From an uncultured Eubacteriales bacterium (GTDB taxonomy: Bacteria > Bacillota > Clostridia > Oscillospirales > Acutalibacteraceae), in the NCBI GenBank assembly GCA_951801675.1, contig CATONX010000008.1:1-64000 (forward strand): a stretch of 64,000 bases of DNA, in the 5' to 3' direction. The notes under the pieces were generated by a model. It ran no database searches. It was not told the DNA's origin and saw only the letters and a list, made by a program, of their open reading frames with translations. Positions within the stretch are counted from its first letter, which is position 1. Each line of letters opens with the position of its first letter. Position numbers and translations under genes: made by a program. Below, in pieces: positions 9,586 through 17,846 of this stretch.

Positions 9586-11619
9586 TTATCTGCGTTCGCG
9601 GATCATGGTCTTGCAGCCGAAGTAGGTGGCCAGGAAATAGCCGCCGTAAATGAGGATGATGATGCCGGCGGTAAAGATGGTGTTGGCCACCATGTCCAGA
9701 TTTCCGAACTGCTGGACAATCTGGTTTGCCACCGTCAGCCCCACCACCGAATGGACGATGGCCAGAGCTAAGGGCATCATGAAGTAGATGAAAATCTGGG
9801 TAAAGAGGGCCCGGTTGACCATTTTTTCCTCCGCGCCCAGCTTTTTGAGCAGGCGGTAGCGCTGGACGTTGTCGGCCGATTCGGAAAGCTGCTGCAAGGC
9901 CAGCACCGCGGCGGAGGTAATCAGGAAGATGATGCCGATGTAGATCGCCAGGTAAGAAAGGATGGTCTTGAGGCCGGCGCCCGCGTCGAGCACTTCCTGG
10001 CGGGAGTAATAACTGCTGTAGGGCCGGGCGAGGGATTCGTTGGTCCCCACCTTATAGGCGGTATTCACCGCTTCGAAGAAGGCGGCTTCCGCGTCGGAAG
10101 ATTGGAAGTTTACGTTGGTGATGGTGCGCCGGAGGAAGAACCCTTCCGTTTCAAAGGCCGCGTCGGGCAGGACCAGGGTGCCGATATCCATGAACATCTG
10201 GGTGGTTTCCATAATGTTGGGCAGGGCTTCCCGGCTGGCGGCGGTATAGGTTACGCCGCCGATGTCTATGGTCCCGTCCTTCTGGAGGAAGTCGTTTACA
10301 ATGGGGATCATGTTGGTATAATTGCAGTTGATAATAAACTGGTTCCCGGAAAGCTCCACCGGCTCCTTGCCCTGCATGACCAACGCCGCGTTATAGTCGG
10401 ACAAAGAGATGGCTTCCATGTCCGTCCCTTCCATGGACTCGAGGGTGTAGCCGTTGGGGACCATGGACTCCCGGGAGGTGAGGATGGCTTTGTAGGTGAC
10501 AGGGGCGTTGTAAATCCGCACCTCCTGTTCCTCTTTGGTATAGTCGGACAGGTTGATCCCGTTCTTTTGCAGCTCGCCCCGAAACGGGGGGCGCTCATAC
10601 TCCGGGTCGTCGGGATAGTGGTACTGGGTGAAGGAGACGTCGTAGGGGGTGGTCTTTTGCAGGTCCTTGGTGAGCACGTCGGCAAGCCCCAGACCGCTCG
10701 AAAGGGTACCGATGGTGATGAGCAGCATGATGCAGATCAGGGTCATGGAGACGAAGGTGGTGTTGATCTTAGAGTTGATCTGCCGCAGCACGAACATGTT
10801 GAGGTTTTTCAGGTACAGCCGTTTATTGGACTTGACCACCCGCAGCAGAAAACCGGACAGGGACATGAAGAAAAGAAGGGTGCCCAGCGCACCGAAGACC
10901 AGCGCCGCGGTGAACTTCCAGTCCAGGGTAAGCATGCCGTTGTCGAGAATGCAGTAGTAGGCGAAGGCCAGGCAGCCCACCGCGATGATAAACAGCACCA
11001 CTGAAACCCAGAGCTTGCGGATTTTCAGGCTTTCGTTTTTCTTGCCGGCGGTGAGCAGGTCGATGAGCTTATACTTGGAGATGGAGATGGTGTTGAAAAT
11101 CATCACCAGCAGGAAAATCAGGCCGAAGTAAAGGATGGAGTGGAGAAGGGCGTCCATGGAGAAGGTAAACTCGAACTGTTTGAGATTGACGGCGAACATC
11201 TTGGCCGTCACCACCGCAAGCCCCTGGGAAGCAAAGATGCCCACCACCAGGCCTACCACCAGGGAAATGACACCGATGAAGAAGGTTTCCAGGATGACGA
11301 GACGGGAAATTTTCCCCTTGGGCATGCCCAGGATCATGTACAGGCCCAGTTCCTTTTTGCGCCGCTTGATGAGGAAGCGGTTGGCATAGATGATGAGGAA
11401 GGCAAGAATCACCGAGATGAACACGGAGACGTATCCCATCATCTGGGTGAGCAATTTGAGCATATCCTCCTGGCGGGAGGACACGTCGAGCATGGCCTGC
11501 TGGGAGTCAATGGAGTTAAAGACGTAGAAAAGGCAGACGCCGAAGGTCAACGTCAGAAAGTAGATGGTATAGTCCTTCATGCTTTTCTTGACGTTTTGGA
11601 AGGCTAGCTTAGAGAACAT
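9586..11619 (-). CDS. BceB-type ABC transporter permease (FtsX-like)
   Basis: This 677-residue protein is the membrane subunit of a peptide-detoxification ABC transporter. It has ten predicted membrane segments arranged as in BceB/VraG: one near the N-terminus (YTIYFLTLTFGVCLFYVF), an FtsX-like block, a large extracellular domain of about 200 residues (about 310-540), and a second FtsX-like block at the end. The family frees lipid II-cycle intermediates from peptides such as bacitracin and also serves as the sensor for its histidine kinase. I chose ATG 11619 (MFSKLAFQNVKKS) because GGAGGTGAC lies 7 bases upstream. It overlaps the ATPase gene by 11 bases, so the two are translationally coupled. 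Confidence 0.92.
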   Translation of the reverse strand: MFSKLAFQNVKKSMKDYTIYFLTLTFGVCLFYVFNSIDSQQAMLDVSSRQEDMLKLLTQMMGYVSVFISVILAFLIIYANRFLIKRRKKELGLYMILGMPKGKISRLVILETFFIGVISLVVGLVVGIFASQGLAVVTAKMFAVNLKQFEFTFSMDALLHSILYFGLIFLLVMIFNTISISKYKLIDLLTAGKKNESLKIRKLWVSVVLFIIAVGCLAFAYYCILDNGMLTLDWKFTAALVFGALGTLLFFMSLSGFLLRVVKSNKRLYLKNLNMFVLRQINSKINTTFVSMTLICIMLLITIGTLSSGLGLADVLTKDLQKTTPYDVSFTQYHYPDDPEYERPPFRGELQKNGINLSDYTKEEQEVRIYNAPVTYKAILTSRESMVPNGYTLESMEGTDMEAISLSDYNAALVMQGKEPVELSGNQFIINCNYTNMIPIVNDFLQKDGTIDIGGVTYTAASREALPNIMETTQMFMDIGTLVLPDAAFETEGFFLRRTITNVNFQSSDAEAAFFEAVNTAYKVGTNESLARPYSSYYSRQEVLDAGAGLKTILSYLAIYIGIIFLITSAAVLALQQLSESADNVQRYRLLKKLGAEEKMVNRALFTQIFIYFMMPLALAIVHSVVGLTVANQIVQQFGNLDMVANTIFTAGIIILIYGGYFLATYFGCKTMIRERR

Positions 11620-12376
11620 TGCTGTTGTCACCTCCAAGCAGGGTCACGACTTCGATGATCTTGTTGAAGAACTGCTTGCGGGTATCGCTTCCTCTCATGA
11701 GCTCGTTGAAGATCTTACCGTCCTTGATGAAGAGGATGCGGTGGCAGTAGCTGGCGGTAAAGGCGTCGTGGGTAACCATGAGGATGGTGGCACGCAGGTC
11801 CCGGTTGAGGGTCTCGAAGCTCTCTAAGAGCATCCGGGCGGACTTGGAATCCAGGTTGCCGGTGGGCTCATCCGCCAGAATCAGGGAGGGGTTCGTAATA
11901 ATGGCCCGCGCGCAGGCCACCCGTTGCTTCTGGCCGCCGGACATCTGATAAGGGTACTTATTGAGCACATCCCCGATCTCCAGCTTGGAGGCCACGTTTT
12001 TGACCCGCTCGATGATCTCGGCGGAGGGGGTCTTGATGATGGTCAGGGCCAGGGCGATATTTTCAAAAGCGGTCAGGGTGTCTAACAGGTTAAAGTCCTG
12101 AAAAATAAAGCCCAGCTGTTCCCGGCGGAAGCGGGAAAGGCTTTTGGAATTGAGGGCGGTGATGTCGCTTGCGCCGATGTAGATGTGGCCGGAGGTAACC
12201 GTGTCGATGGTGGAGATGCAGTTTAAGAGGGTGGTCTTACCGGAGCCGGAGGCACCCATAATGCCCACATACTCCCCTTCGCTTACGTCGAAGCTGATCT
12301 GGTCCACCGCCTTGGTGACGTTTCCTTTGTTTCCGTAATATTTCTCGATGTTCTGAACCGATAAAATCGCACTCAT
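11609..12376 (-). CDS. BceA-type ABC transporter ATPase
   Basis: This 255-residue ATPase powers the BceB-type permease encoded directly after it. Walker A is GASGSGKTT (residues 41-49), the Q-loop is FIFQDFNLLDT, the signature is MSGGQKQR (145-152), Walker B is LILADEPTGNLDS (165-177) and the switch histidine is in MVTHD. The extra C-terminal tail is normal for the MacB/LolD-like branch. I chose ATG 12376 because AGGAGGAAAAACG precedes it; a longer reading to 12433 has no ribosome binding site. A response-regulator box (12458-12471) lies upstream, so induction by the adjacent two-component system is expected. Confidence 0.94.
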   Translation of the reverse strand: MSAILSVQNIEKYYGNKGNVTKAVDQISFDVSEGEYVGIMGASGSGKTTLLNCISTIDTVTSGHIYIGASDITALNSKSLSRFRREQLGFIFQDFNLLDTLTAFENIALALTIIKTPSAEIIERVKNVASKLEIGDVLNKYPYQMSGGQKQRVACARAIITNPSLILADEPTGNLDSKSARMLLESFETLNRDLRATILMVTHDAFTASYCHRILFIKDGKIFNELMRGSDTRKQFFNKIIEVVTLLGGDNSNVL

Positions 12377-12457
12377 CGTTTTTCCTCCTGTTTCTCGTGA
12401 TGGCTTTATCTTACCACCCACACGGGCCGACAACCATCGTTTTTCCTTACGTTTGAC

Positions 12458-12471
12458 TTACAGTTTTGTCA
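12458..12471 (-). promoter_or_regulatory. BceR-type response regulator box
   Basis: On the minus strand this site reads TGACA-AAAC-TGTAA, an exact match to the TNACA-N4-TGTAA consensus reported for BceR-like regulators of Bacillus. It lies about 80 bases upstream of the ATPase start, the position expected for activation of the transporter operon by the neighbouring response regulator. Confidence 0.7.
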
Positions 12472-12590
12472 GTTTCCCGGGCAAACTCCACGGATCCGCC
12501 TGTTTTGGGAAGCACTGCCCGGTCATTCAGACGCAGCAAACGTTCCTTTCCCTGCACCGGTGGTTTGTTTTTTCGTCATCATAGAACAGC

Positions 12591-12621
12591 AAAAAGCCCC
12601 CGCGCGAATGACGCGGGGGGC
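12591..12621 (-). terminator. Terminator after the histidine kinase gene
   Basis: On the minus strand a G+C stem (GCCCCCCGCG with CGCGGGGGC) is followed by TTTTT. It separates the regulator pair from the transporter pair, which therefore has its own promoter. Confidence 0.8.
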
Positions 12622-12783
12622 AAGGAAACCGGGCTTTCTGTATTTGCCGGCCCCGTTTTTGAGGCAGGGCCTGGGGACTAAACCGACGCTTCCCGGCAAA
12701 AGGGCCGTTTGCCGCCGAAGTATCGGGGAGATTGTTTTTTCTGCGGCGGGCGGGGACGGCTCTTACAAAAAAGAAGCCGCGGC

Positions 12784-13791
12784 TCAAAGCAGATGCATGG
12801 TGCCCTTGGGAAAGACGATGCGCACAGTGGTTCCGCTGCCTGGGCAGGAGGTCAGGGTGATGGAAAGGCCCAGCTTGTCGCAAAGCTTTCTGCACAAATA
12901 GAGCCCCATACCGGTGGACTTGGCGTAGCGCCGGCCGTTCTCCCCGGTAAAGCCCTTTTCGAAGGCGCGGGCCGCGTCCGCCTCGCTCATGCCGATGCCG
13001 TTGTCCGCGATGTACAAAGCGATGCGGTTGTCCCACTCCTGGGCATAGATACGGATGCTGGCCGGGTCCTGCTTATACTTAATGGCATTGACAAACAGCT
13101 GGCCCAGAATAAAGTCCACCCATTTGACATCGGTGTATACCGTGAAATCCACCTCTTCCACCGATACCGTGACCTTATTCTCAATAAATCCGGAGGCATG
13201 GCGGCGCACCGCCCCGTACACCATCTCTTTGAGGGAGGACTTTTTCACCAGATAGTCTTTTTCCACGCTGTTGGAGCGCGAATAGTAAAGCGCCTGCTCC
13301 ACAAACCCGTCGATCTTCCCAATCTCCTCCCCGATGGAGCGGGTTACCTCATCCGGATGGTTTTCGATGAGCAGGAGGCTGGAGGCGATGGGAGTTTTCA
13401 CCTCATGCACCCAGGTCTCAATAAACTCCCGGTACTCGGTGGACTGGCGCTTATAAAGGGCAATCTCATCGTTCATGGCCTTGCCGGTCCGGCGCAGGGT
13501 GTCATATAGGATTTCCCCCTCTGCAAAGGAGGGCCGCTCCAAAAGCTCCATGAGCAGGAACTTCTTATCTAAAGCCTCCAGGTGCTTTTCCACCTGCCGG
13601 TAATAAGCCCGCTTATACAGGTATTCCGTCAGAAGGCCTGCCAGCATGGCCAAAAGCAGCACTCCGGCAATAAACCCGATGGAATAGCCGGGTACCCGCA
13701 GCACCGACAGAAAGATCAATACAAAGACGAACGCCAGAAAAAACGCCGTCAGCAGCACCGCCTTGTCCCGCAGAAAGGAACGCAGTTTCAT
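12784..13791 (-). CDS. BceS-type sensor histidine kinase
   Basis: This 335-residue kinase has two membrane helices near the N-terminus (about residues 12-31 and 36-58) with almost nothing between them, the intramembrane-sensing layout of BceS. The phosphorylated histidine is in WVHEVKTPIAS (about residue 128), the N-box is NAIKYKQDP, and the G-boxes are DNGIGM and STGMGLYLCRKL. Such kinases receive the signal from the partner permease rather than from the peptide itself. The start ATG at 13791 overlaps the stop of the response regulator in the form ATGA, so the two are coupled. The longer reading to 13917 runs inside the regulator gene. Confidence 0.94.
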   Translation of the reverse strand: MKLRSFLRDKAVLLTAFFLAFVFVLIFLSVLRVPGYSIGFIAGVLLLAMLAGLLTEYLYKRAYYRQVEKHLEALDKKFLLMELLERPSFAEGEILYDTLRRTGKAMNDEIALYKRQSTEYREFIETWVHEVKTPIASSLLLIENHPDEVTRSIGEEIGKIDGFVEQALYYSRSNSVEKDYLVKKSSLKEMVYGAVRRHASGFIENKVTVSVEEVDFTVYTDVKWVDFILGQLFVNAIKYKQDPASIRIYAQEWDNRIALYIADNGIGMSEADAARAFEKGFTGENGRRYAKSTGMGLYLCRKLCDKLGLSITLTSCPGSGTTVRIVFPKGTMHLL

Positions 13792-14453
13792 ACCATATAC
13801 CCCTGTCCCCGTTTGGTGATCAGATAATCGTACACGCCGATGGTTTCCAGCCGTTTGCGCAGGCGGGTGATGTTCACCGTCAGCGTATTGTCGTCCACAA
13901 ACTCGTCCGACTGCCACAGGTCGTTCATGATGGCTTCCCGGGAAACAATGGCGGAAGGATGCTTCATCAGAAGATGAAGGATGCGTACTTCGTTTTTGGA
14001 GAGCTCCACCTCCCGGCCCTCATGGCTGGCAATGCTCTTGGAAAGGTCCAAGGTGACGCCGCTATGGGAGATGGTCTTCGACCCGCCGCCCTGGTAGGTT
14101 CTTTTGAGCACGGAGGAAATGCGCGCCAGAAGGATTTGGGTATTGTAAGGCTTTGTAATAAAATCATCGGCGCCCAGGTTCATGCTCATCAACTCGTCCA
14201 CATCGCTGTCCCGGCTGGTGACCATAATGATGGGCACATCCGAGCCCTTGCGGATTTCCCGGCAGATGTGGTAACCGTCGAAAACAGGCAGGTTGATGTC
14301 CAGCAAAAGAAGCTGCGCCTCATAGGTCAAAACCGCATCCACCACCCCCTCAAAGCTATCCGACGCCCGGCATTCATAGCCGTATTTGGTCAACAGCAAG
14401 GAAAGCTCCGTGCGGATTTTGGGGTCGTCCTCTATGATATAGATTTTCGCCAT
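13788..14453 (-). CDS. BceR-type response regulator (OmpR family)
   Basis: This 221-residue regulator has a receiver domain (residues 1-115) with the acidic pair EDD near residue 8, the phosphorylated aspartate at 52 (LLLLDINLP) and the conserved lysine in ITKPYN. A winged-helix DNA-binding domain follows (about 125-221), ending LITKRGQGYMV. It should activate the BceAB-type transporter genes through the box at 12458-12471. I chose ATG 14453 because AAAGGATGAGGGAC precedes it; ATG 14462, three residues longer, would sit almost on the ribosome binding site. It is the first gene of the regulator pair. Confidence 0.94.
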   Translation of the reverse strand: MAKIYIIEDDPKIRTELSLLLTKYGYECRASDSFEGVVDAVLTYEAQLLLLDINLPVFDGYHICREIRKGSDVPIIMVTSRDSDVDELMSMNLGADDFITKPYNTQILLARISSVLKRTYQGGGSKTISHSGVTLDLSKSIASHEGREVELSKNEVRILHLLMKHPSAIVSREAIMNDLWQSDEFVDDNTLTVNITRLRKRLETIGVYDYLITKRGQGYMV

Positions 14454-14802
14454 GTCCCTCATCCTTTCGTGTTCAGTATACGATTATTCCCCCAGGAAAA
14501 GCAAGGGAAACCCCTTTGAAAATATTCTGGTTTTTCACAGATGCTACAAACCGGGAAAATTTTGTATAAAAATCGGGAAAGCCCTTTACTTTTGCATGAT
14601 AGTAAATTACAATTACATTGTCAATCTCTTTCTTTTAATTGCAGTGTTTTACTTTGTTGAGCTTGATTTTTGCGCAAATTTCCATATTTTCTTCCACTTT
14701 GTTCAGTATGATTTACCCACCCAATCTTTCATGGGCACGTCTGATAGACGTTCCCGGCGGCGAAGTCCCTGCACATTTGTGGCTTTGAGGGAGGGCTTTC
14801 CT
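14454..14802. other. AT-rich divergent promoter region
   Basis: This 349-base stretch separates the response regulator (minus) from the first lipoprotein (plus) and is clearly richer in A+T than its surroundings. It must carry both promoters, but I could not choose a single convincing -35/-10 pair for either. No gene or stable RNA was recognised. Confidence 0.6.
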
Positions 14803-15507
14803 ATGAAAAAAGTTCGGCGGTTTGGTATTTGTGCTTTGATCTTCTCTCTGGTGATTTCCATGTCCGCCTGCGGGCCGCTCGGCCAGGTGGAGCAGGCGAT
14901 CAAAAGCCAGCAAGCGCTGGACGCGTACACGTTCGACGGCGCCTTGTCTTTCCAAGCATATGACGAATACGGGCAAGAGGCCGATGCGAATTCGATGAGT
15001 ATCAAAGGCAGCTGTATACGCAAAGATACCGGCTGGCTCTATCTGTGGAGCGTTTGCGAGTACCATATCGACACTGGAAAAACGGGGCAGACCATTATGC
15101 GCCGGCAGTATCCGGAAGAAGCCTTTCCGAAGGAAGTGGACATATTAGGGTGGCTCCCCTCCTTCTCTCTACAGGAGGACGTGCTTGACAGCCAGTTTGG
15201 GCAAACCACAAACAATGACTTAACATACGCCGTCACAGTCAAAGGGGTGCGGATCAAAAACGCCCTGATAGACGACCTGTGCGAGAAAGAAGACCTAGTG
15301 CTGGATGAAGCAAAGATCACCTATCAAATCGAAATCAATCGTTTATCCAAGGTGATGGTGGAATACTTCTTAAATGGAAAGAATCCAGCCACTGGCCGGT
15401 ATGATTTGCTGGCAAAGAAAATCTTCCTGCGGGTTACCTACGACAAGCCATCGGAGGAATCGAAGATTGAGATTCCGGATATGAGCAGCGACGTGATCTA
15501 CGAGTGA
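14803..15507 (+). CDS. Putative lipoprotein, paralogue of the next gene
   Basis: This 234-residue protein has a lipoprotein signal (MKKVRRFGICALIFSLVIS followed by MSAC, with the lipid cysteine at about residue 23). The mature part has no cofactor motif that I recognise. It shares the layout of its downstream neighbour: a start like ALDAYTFDGALSFQ against ALDSYSLTTEIFY, and a later block VKGVRIKNALI against VKDIRIENAKL. The pair are probably tandem duplicates related loosely to LolA/LppX-like lipid-carrying lipoproteins, but that is speculative. The start ATG at 14803 follows GAGGGAGGG. It is divergent from the BceRS genes and may take part in the same envelope-stress response. Confidence 0.75.
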   Translation: MKKVRRFGICALIFSLVISMSACGPLGQVEQAIKSQQALDAYTFDGALSFQAYDEYGQEADANSMSIKGSCIRKDTGWLYLWSVCEYHIDTGKTGQTIMRRQYPEEAFPKEVDILGWLPSFSLQEDVLDSQFGQTTNNDLTYAVTVKGVRIKNALIDDLCEKEDLVLDEAKITYQIEINRLSKVMVEYFLNGKNPATGRYDLLAKKIFLRVTYDKPSEESKIEIPDMSSDVIYE

Positions 15508-15524
15508 AAAACGGAGGAACTCCA

Positions 15525-16403
15525 GTGAGAAAGAAACAAATAACGGCGATTTTCGCAGCGCTGACGCTCGCGGCGTTTCTTTTGTCCTCCTGCGGGAGTA
15601 CCCCCTCCCTCGAGGAGCTGACCGCTGCCATCGGCCGGATGAAGGCACTCGACAGCTATTCCCTTACCACGGAGATTTTCTATTCCAACGATCCGAAGTA
15701 CTGTGACGATCTTCCCTGCGAAGAATCGCCTTGCGGCTATGACACCAGCCGCTGGTCCTTTGAGGAGTCCTTTGAGCGGGAGAACGGGGCCCCGAAATAC
15801 CGTTCTCATGTAGAAGGGGAGTTCGCACGACGCCCCTCGCTGGAGAAAAAGAGCCCCCTGTGGCGGGCGGCCGGAGCTTATCAGCTTTGCTACCGGGACG
15901 GGTTTGCCGGCGTGCAGGGGGAGGTCACCCAGATCAACGTGGAAACCGGGGAAGAGCATCATCAGAAGATCCCCCCCTTGAAACGGGAGGTTTCCTTTGA
16001 AGACTTCCTGCAGCAAAACGGCACCCAGTGCTGGTTTCCTTCCTATATCAGCGAATCCTGGTCCCAGCCCTGGCAGGAAAGCCGCCTTGCCGGCGGCGAG
16101 CTTCGATACCGGCTCAACATTCCGGGCGCCAAGCTGAAAACACCTTATCTTGACCAGGTCAAAGACATCCGAATTGAAAACGCAAAACTGGAGCTTGTGA
16201 TAGAAGACGGGTATGTAACACAGGCAAACGTCACCTACCGATGTATGGAACAGGGAGAAACGGGGAACATGCCGTATATCCTGCAGGTGAGCGCCGTTTA
16301 TTCTGATTTCAATAAGCCCATTCACCTGCTGCTTCCGAATCTGGCAGGGTATACCTTGACCACCGATCCGGAGGCGTCCGCAGTTTTTGGGAGACTCTTT
16401 TGA
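15525..16403 (+). CDS. Putative lipoprotein, paralogue of the previous gene
   Basis: This 292-residue protein has a lipoprotein signal (RKKQITAIFAALTLAAF, then LLSSC with the lipid cysteine). The mature domain is probably mostly beta strand and lacks recognised catalytic motifs. It resembles the upstream gene at both ends of the mature part (LDSYSLTTEIF near the start, VKDIRIENAKLELVIEDG in the middle). The start is GTG at 15525, preceded by GGAGGA; the in-frame GTG at 15504 overlaps the previous stop codon and lacks a ribosome binding site. The gap of 17 bases shows co-transcription with the first lipoprotein. Confidence 0.75.
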   Translation: MRKKQITAIFAALTLAAFLLSSCGSTPSLEELTAAIGRMKALDSYSLTTEIFYSNDPKYCDDLPCEESPCGYDTSRWSFEESFERENGAPKYRSHVEGEFARRPSLEKKSPLWRAAGAYQLCYRDGFAGVQGEVTQINVETGEEHHQKIPPLKREVSFEDFLQQNGTQCWFPSYISESWSQPWQESRLAGGELRYRLNIPGAKLKTPYLDQVKDIRIENAKLELVIEDGYVTQANVTYRCMEQGETGNMPYILQVSAVYSDFNKPIHLLLPNLAGYTLTTDPEASAVFGRLF

Positions 16404-16427
16404 CTAAAATGGGAAGGTGGTATTGTC

Positions 16428-16631
16428 ATGAAAAAGCATGTGGTCTTTCACGAGAAAAAGTGGGAGCGCTTCGGCCGCTGGGCCGCGTCGGTATTCGCCA
16501 CCAGTCAATACCTCAGCCCCTGGACTTATCCGGGCGGAATTCAGGAAAAAGTGGATACCCGCCCTTCTCTCGACCTGGAAATGGACAAGATGCCCAAAAA
16601 GAAGAAAGCGCTGCTTGACCGAGCAGAATAA
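16428..16631 (+). CDS. Small hypothetical protein
   Basis: This 67-residue reading frame starts with ATG 16428 and has a fair ribosome binding site (GGAAGGTGG). It is highly basic at both ends (MKKHVVFHEKKWERFGRW at the start, MPKKKKALLDR near the end) and has no membrane segment or known domain. It lies 24 bases after the second lipoprotein and ends before a strong terminator, so it would be the last gene of that transcript. Reading frames overlap it in other phases; this one is preferred because of its ribosome binding site and position. I do not recognise the family. Confidence 0.5.
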   Translation: MKKHVVFHEKKWERFGRWAASVFATSQYLSPWTYPGGIQEKVDTRPSLDLEMDKMPKKKKALLDRAE

Positions 16632-16650
16632 GGTTTTTTCACCCACGCAA

Positions 16651-16684
16651 AAAGCGGCGAGACCATTCTCGCCGCTTTCTTTTA
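16651..16684 (+). terminator. Terminator of the lipoprotein operon
   Basis: An 11-bp perfect stem (16651-16661 with 16668-16678) is followed by TTTCTTTTAT. The A-run before the stem may also allow termination of the convergent araC-type gene. Confidence 0.85.
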
Positions 16685-16734
16685 TCGCGATTGTCTGCTC
16701 ATCCCTGCTTTTCCCTGTCCGACAATGCAGCCGG

Positions 16735-17577
16735 TTAAAAGACGGTGTTACGAAAAGCCGTGGGCGTCATAAGTGTGCGTTTTTTGAAGGTACTGACAAA
16801 GTGAGCCTCGCTGTGAAACCCGGCGGCATACGTGATCTCCTTGATGGAAAGCCCGGTGGTTTTTAACAGCGTTTTCGCCGCGTCGATGCGCACGGTCAGC
16901 ACATATTCATGAGGGGAAAATCCGGTTTCCTGCTTGAACATCCGGCTGAAATGATAGGGGCTCAGGCTGACCAGGGCAGCAATACGTTCCAGCGACAGGT
17001 CCTCCTTGAAGTTCTCCCCAATGTACTCCATCACCGTCTGCACCGGCGCGCGGCCGGTCCCCCCCGCCCCCTCATAGGAAGCGGTCAGCAGGTCCGACAG
17101 CAGGCAGTGAATCCGGCAGGAAACATGGGGCTCCGGGATGGGCGTGCGGTTTTGAAAGCCGGACAGAATCTGCACAATCCTGGACAAAAACAGCCCTGTG
17201 TTCTTCGGGGCGACCACTGTGCCGTACCGGCTGTAAATTTCCTCAAACAGCCCTAGGCTTTCATTCCCATTGAAATGGACCCAGTATATTTCCGACGGTT
17301 CCACCGCCCAGTACTCATGAGGGCGATGACAGTCAATCAGGAGAACTTCTCCTTCCTCAATCGTGCAGGACCGCCCCTCGTACCGCGCCATGCACTTTCC
17401 CGTGTGCACATAAAACAGCAGAAAAGACTGATGGGAATCCCGGCGCACATAATAATGGGTGTCGCAATAGAAGTGGCCTACGCTGTCCAAATAGAACAGG
17501 AGCGACTGGGCAAAGCTGCTCGCCGTATGAAAATAAAACACGGATTTCTCCAATATGCCGTCGCCGGTGGCTTTCAT
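16735..17577 (-). CDS. AraC-family transcriptional regulator
   Basis: This 280-residue regulator has an N-terminal cupin-like ligand domain (about residues 15-160; the phrases GEVLLIDCHRPHEYW and YWVHFNG are typical) and two C-terminal helix-turn-helix motifs (about 180-280). The second contains the family phrase ITYAAGFHSEAHFVSTFKK. Members usually answer to sugars or other small metabolites. It is transcribed away from nadB, with 270 bases between them, but regulation of nadB by it is only a possibility. Two cysteines in the ligand domain are unremarkable. The inducer cannot be inferred. Confidence 0.88.
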   Translation of the reverse strand: MKATGDGILEKSVFYFHTASSFAQSLLFYLDSVGHFYCDTHYYVRRDSHQSFLLFYVHTGKCMARYEGRSCTIEEGEVLLIDCHRPHEYWAVEPSEIYWVHFNGNESLGLFEEIYSRYGTVVAPKNTGLFLSRIVQILSGFQNRTPIPEPHVSCRIHCLLSDLLTASYEGAGGTGRAPVQTVMEYIGENFKEDLSLERIAALVSLSPYHFSRMFKQETGFSPHEYVLTVRIDAAKTLLKTTGLSIKEITYAAGFHSEAHFVSTFKKRTLMTPTAFRNTVF

Positions 17578-17744
17578 TTGCTTCTCTCCTTGCTGTGAGC
17601 CGGTTTGGCCAAACGCCGTACCGTTTTGATATTCTCAATATACACAAAAATTCGTTAAAATTCAATGGAATTTATGAAATTAAGTCACTTTTCCACGTTT
17701 TATCAGTGAAATTATAAAGCAATTTGGGAGAACAACGCGATTTC

Positions 17745-17773
17745 TTGCTATCGGGAGGGCTTTGTGCTATGAT
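17745..17773 (+). promoter_or_regulatory. Promoter of nadB-nadC
   Basis: TTGCTA (17745-17750), a 17-base spacer and TATGAT (17768-17773) lie about 75 bases before the nadB start. Confidence 0.6.
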
Positions 17774-17846
17774 AATTTTATGAAAACCTGCATAAAATGC
17801 GGGGTTAAAACCCTTAAAAAAGATTCAAAACAGGGTGGCTACGAAC

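Larger units (their letters stand above)
12377..12783. other. Gap between kinase gene and transporter genes
   Basis: No gene is supported in this 407-base stretch. It holds the terminator of the kinase gene (12591-12621), the BceR-type box (12458-12471) and, nearer to 12400, an AT-poor region with a possible TAAGAT -10 element for the transporter operon. Confidence 0.6.

Noticed and set aside
10102-11004. Long plus-strand reading frame inside the BceB-type gene
   Set aside because: It is antisense to a clearly coding permease and its His/Asp/Gly-rich product is typical of shadow frames.
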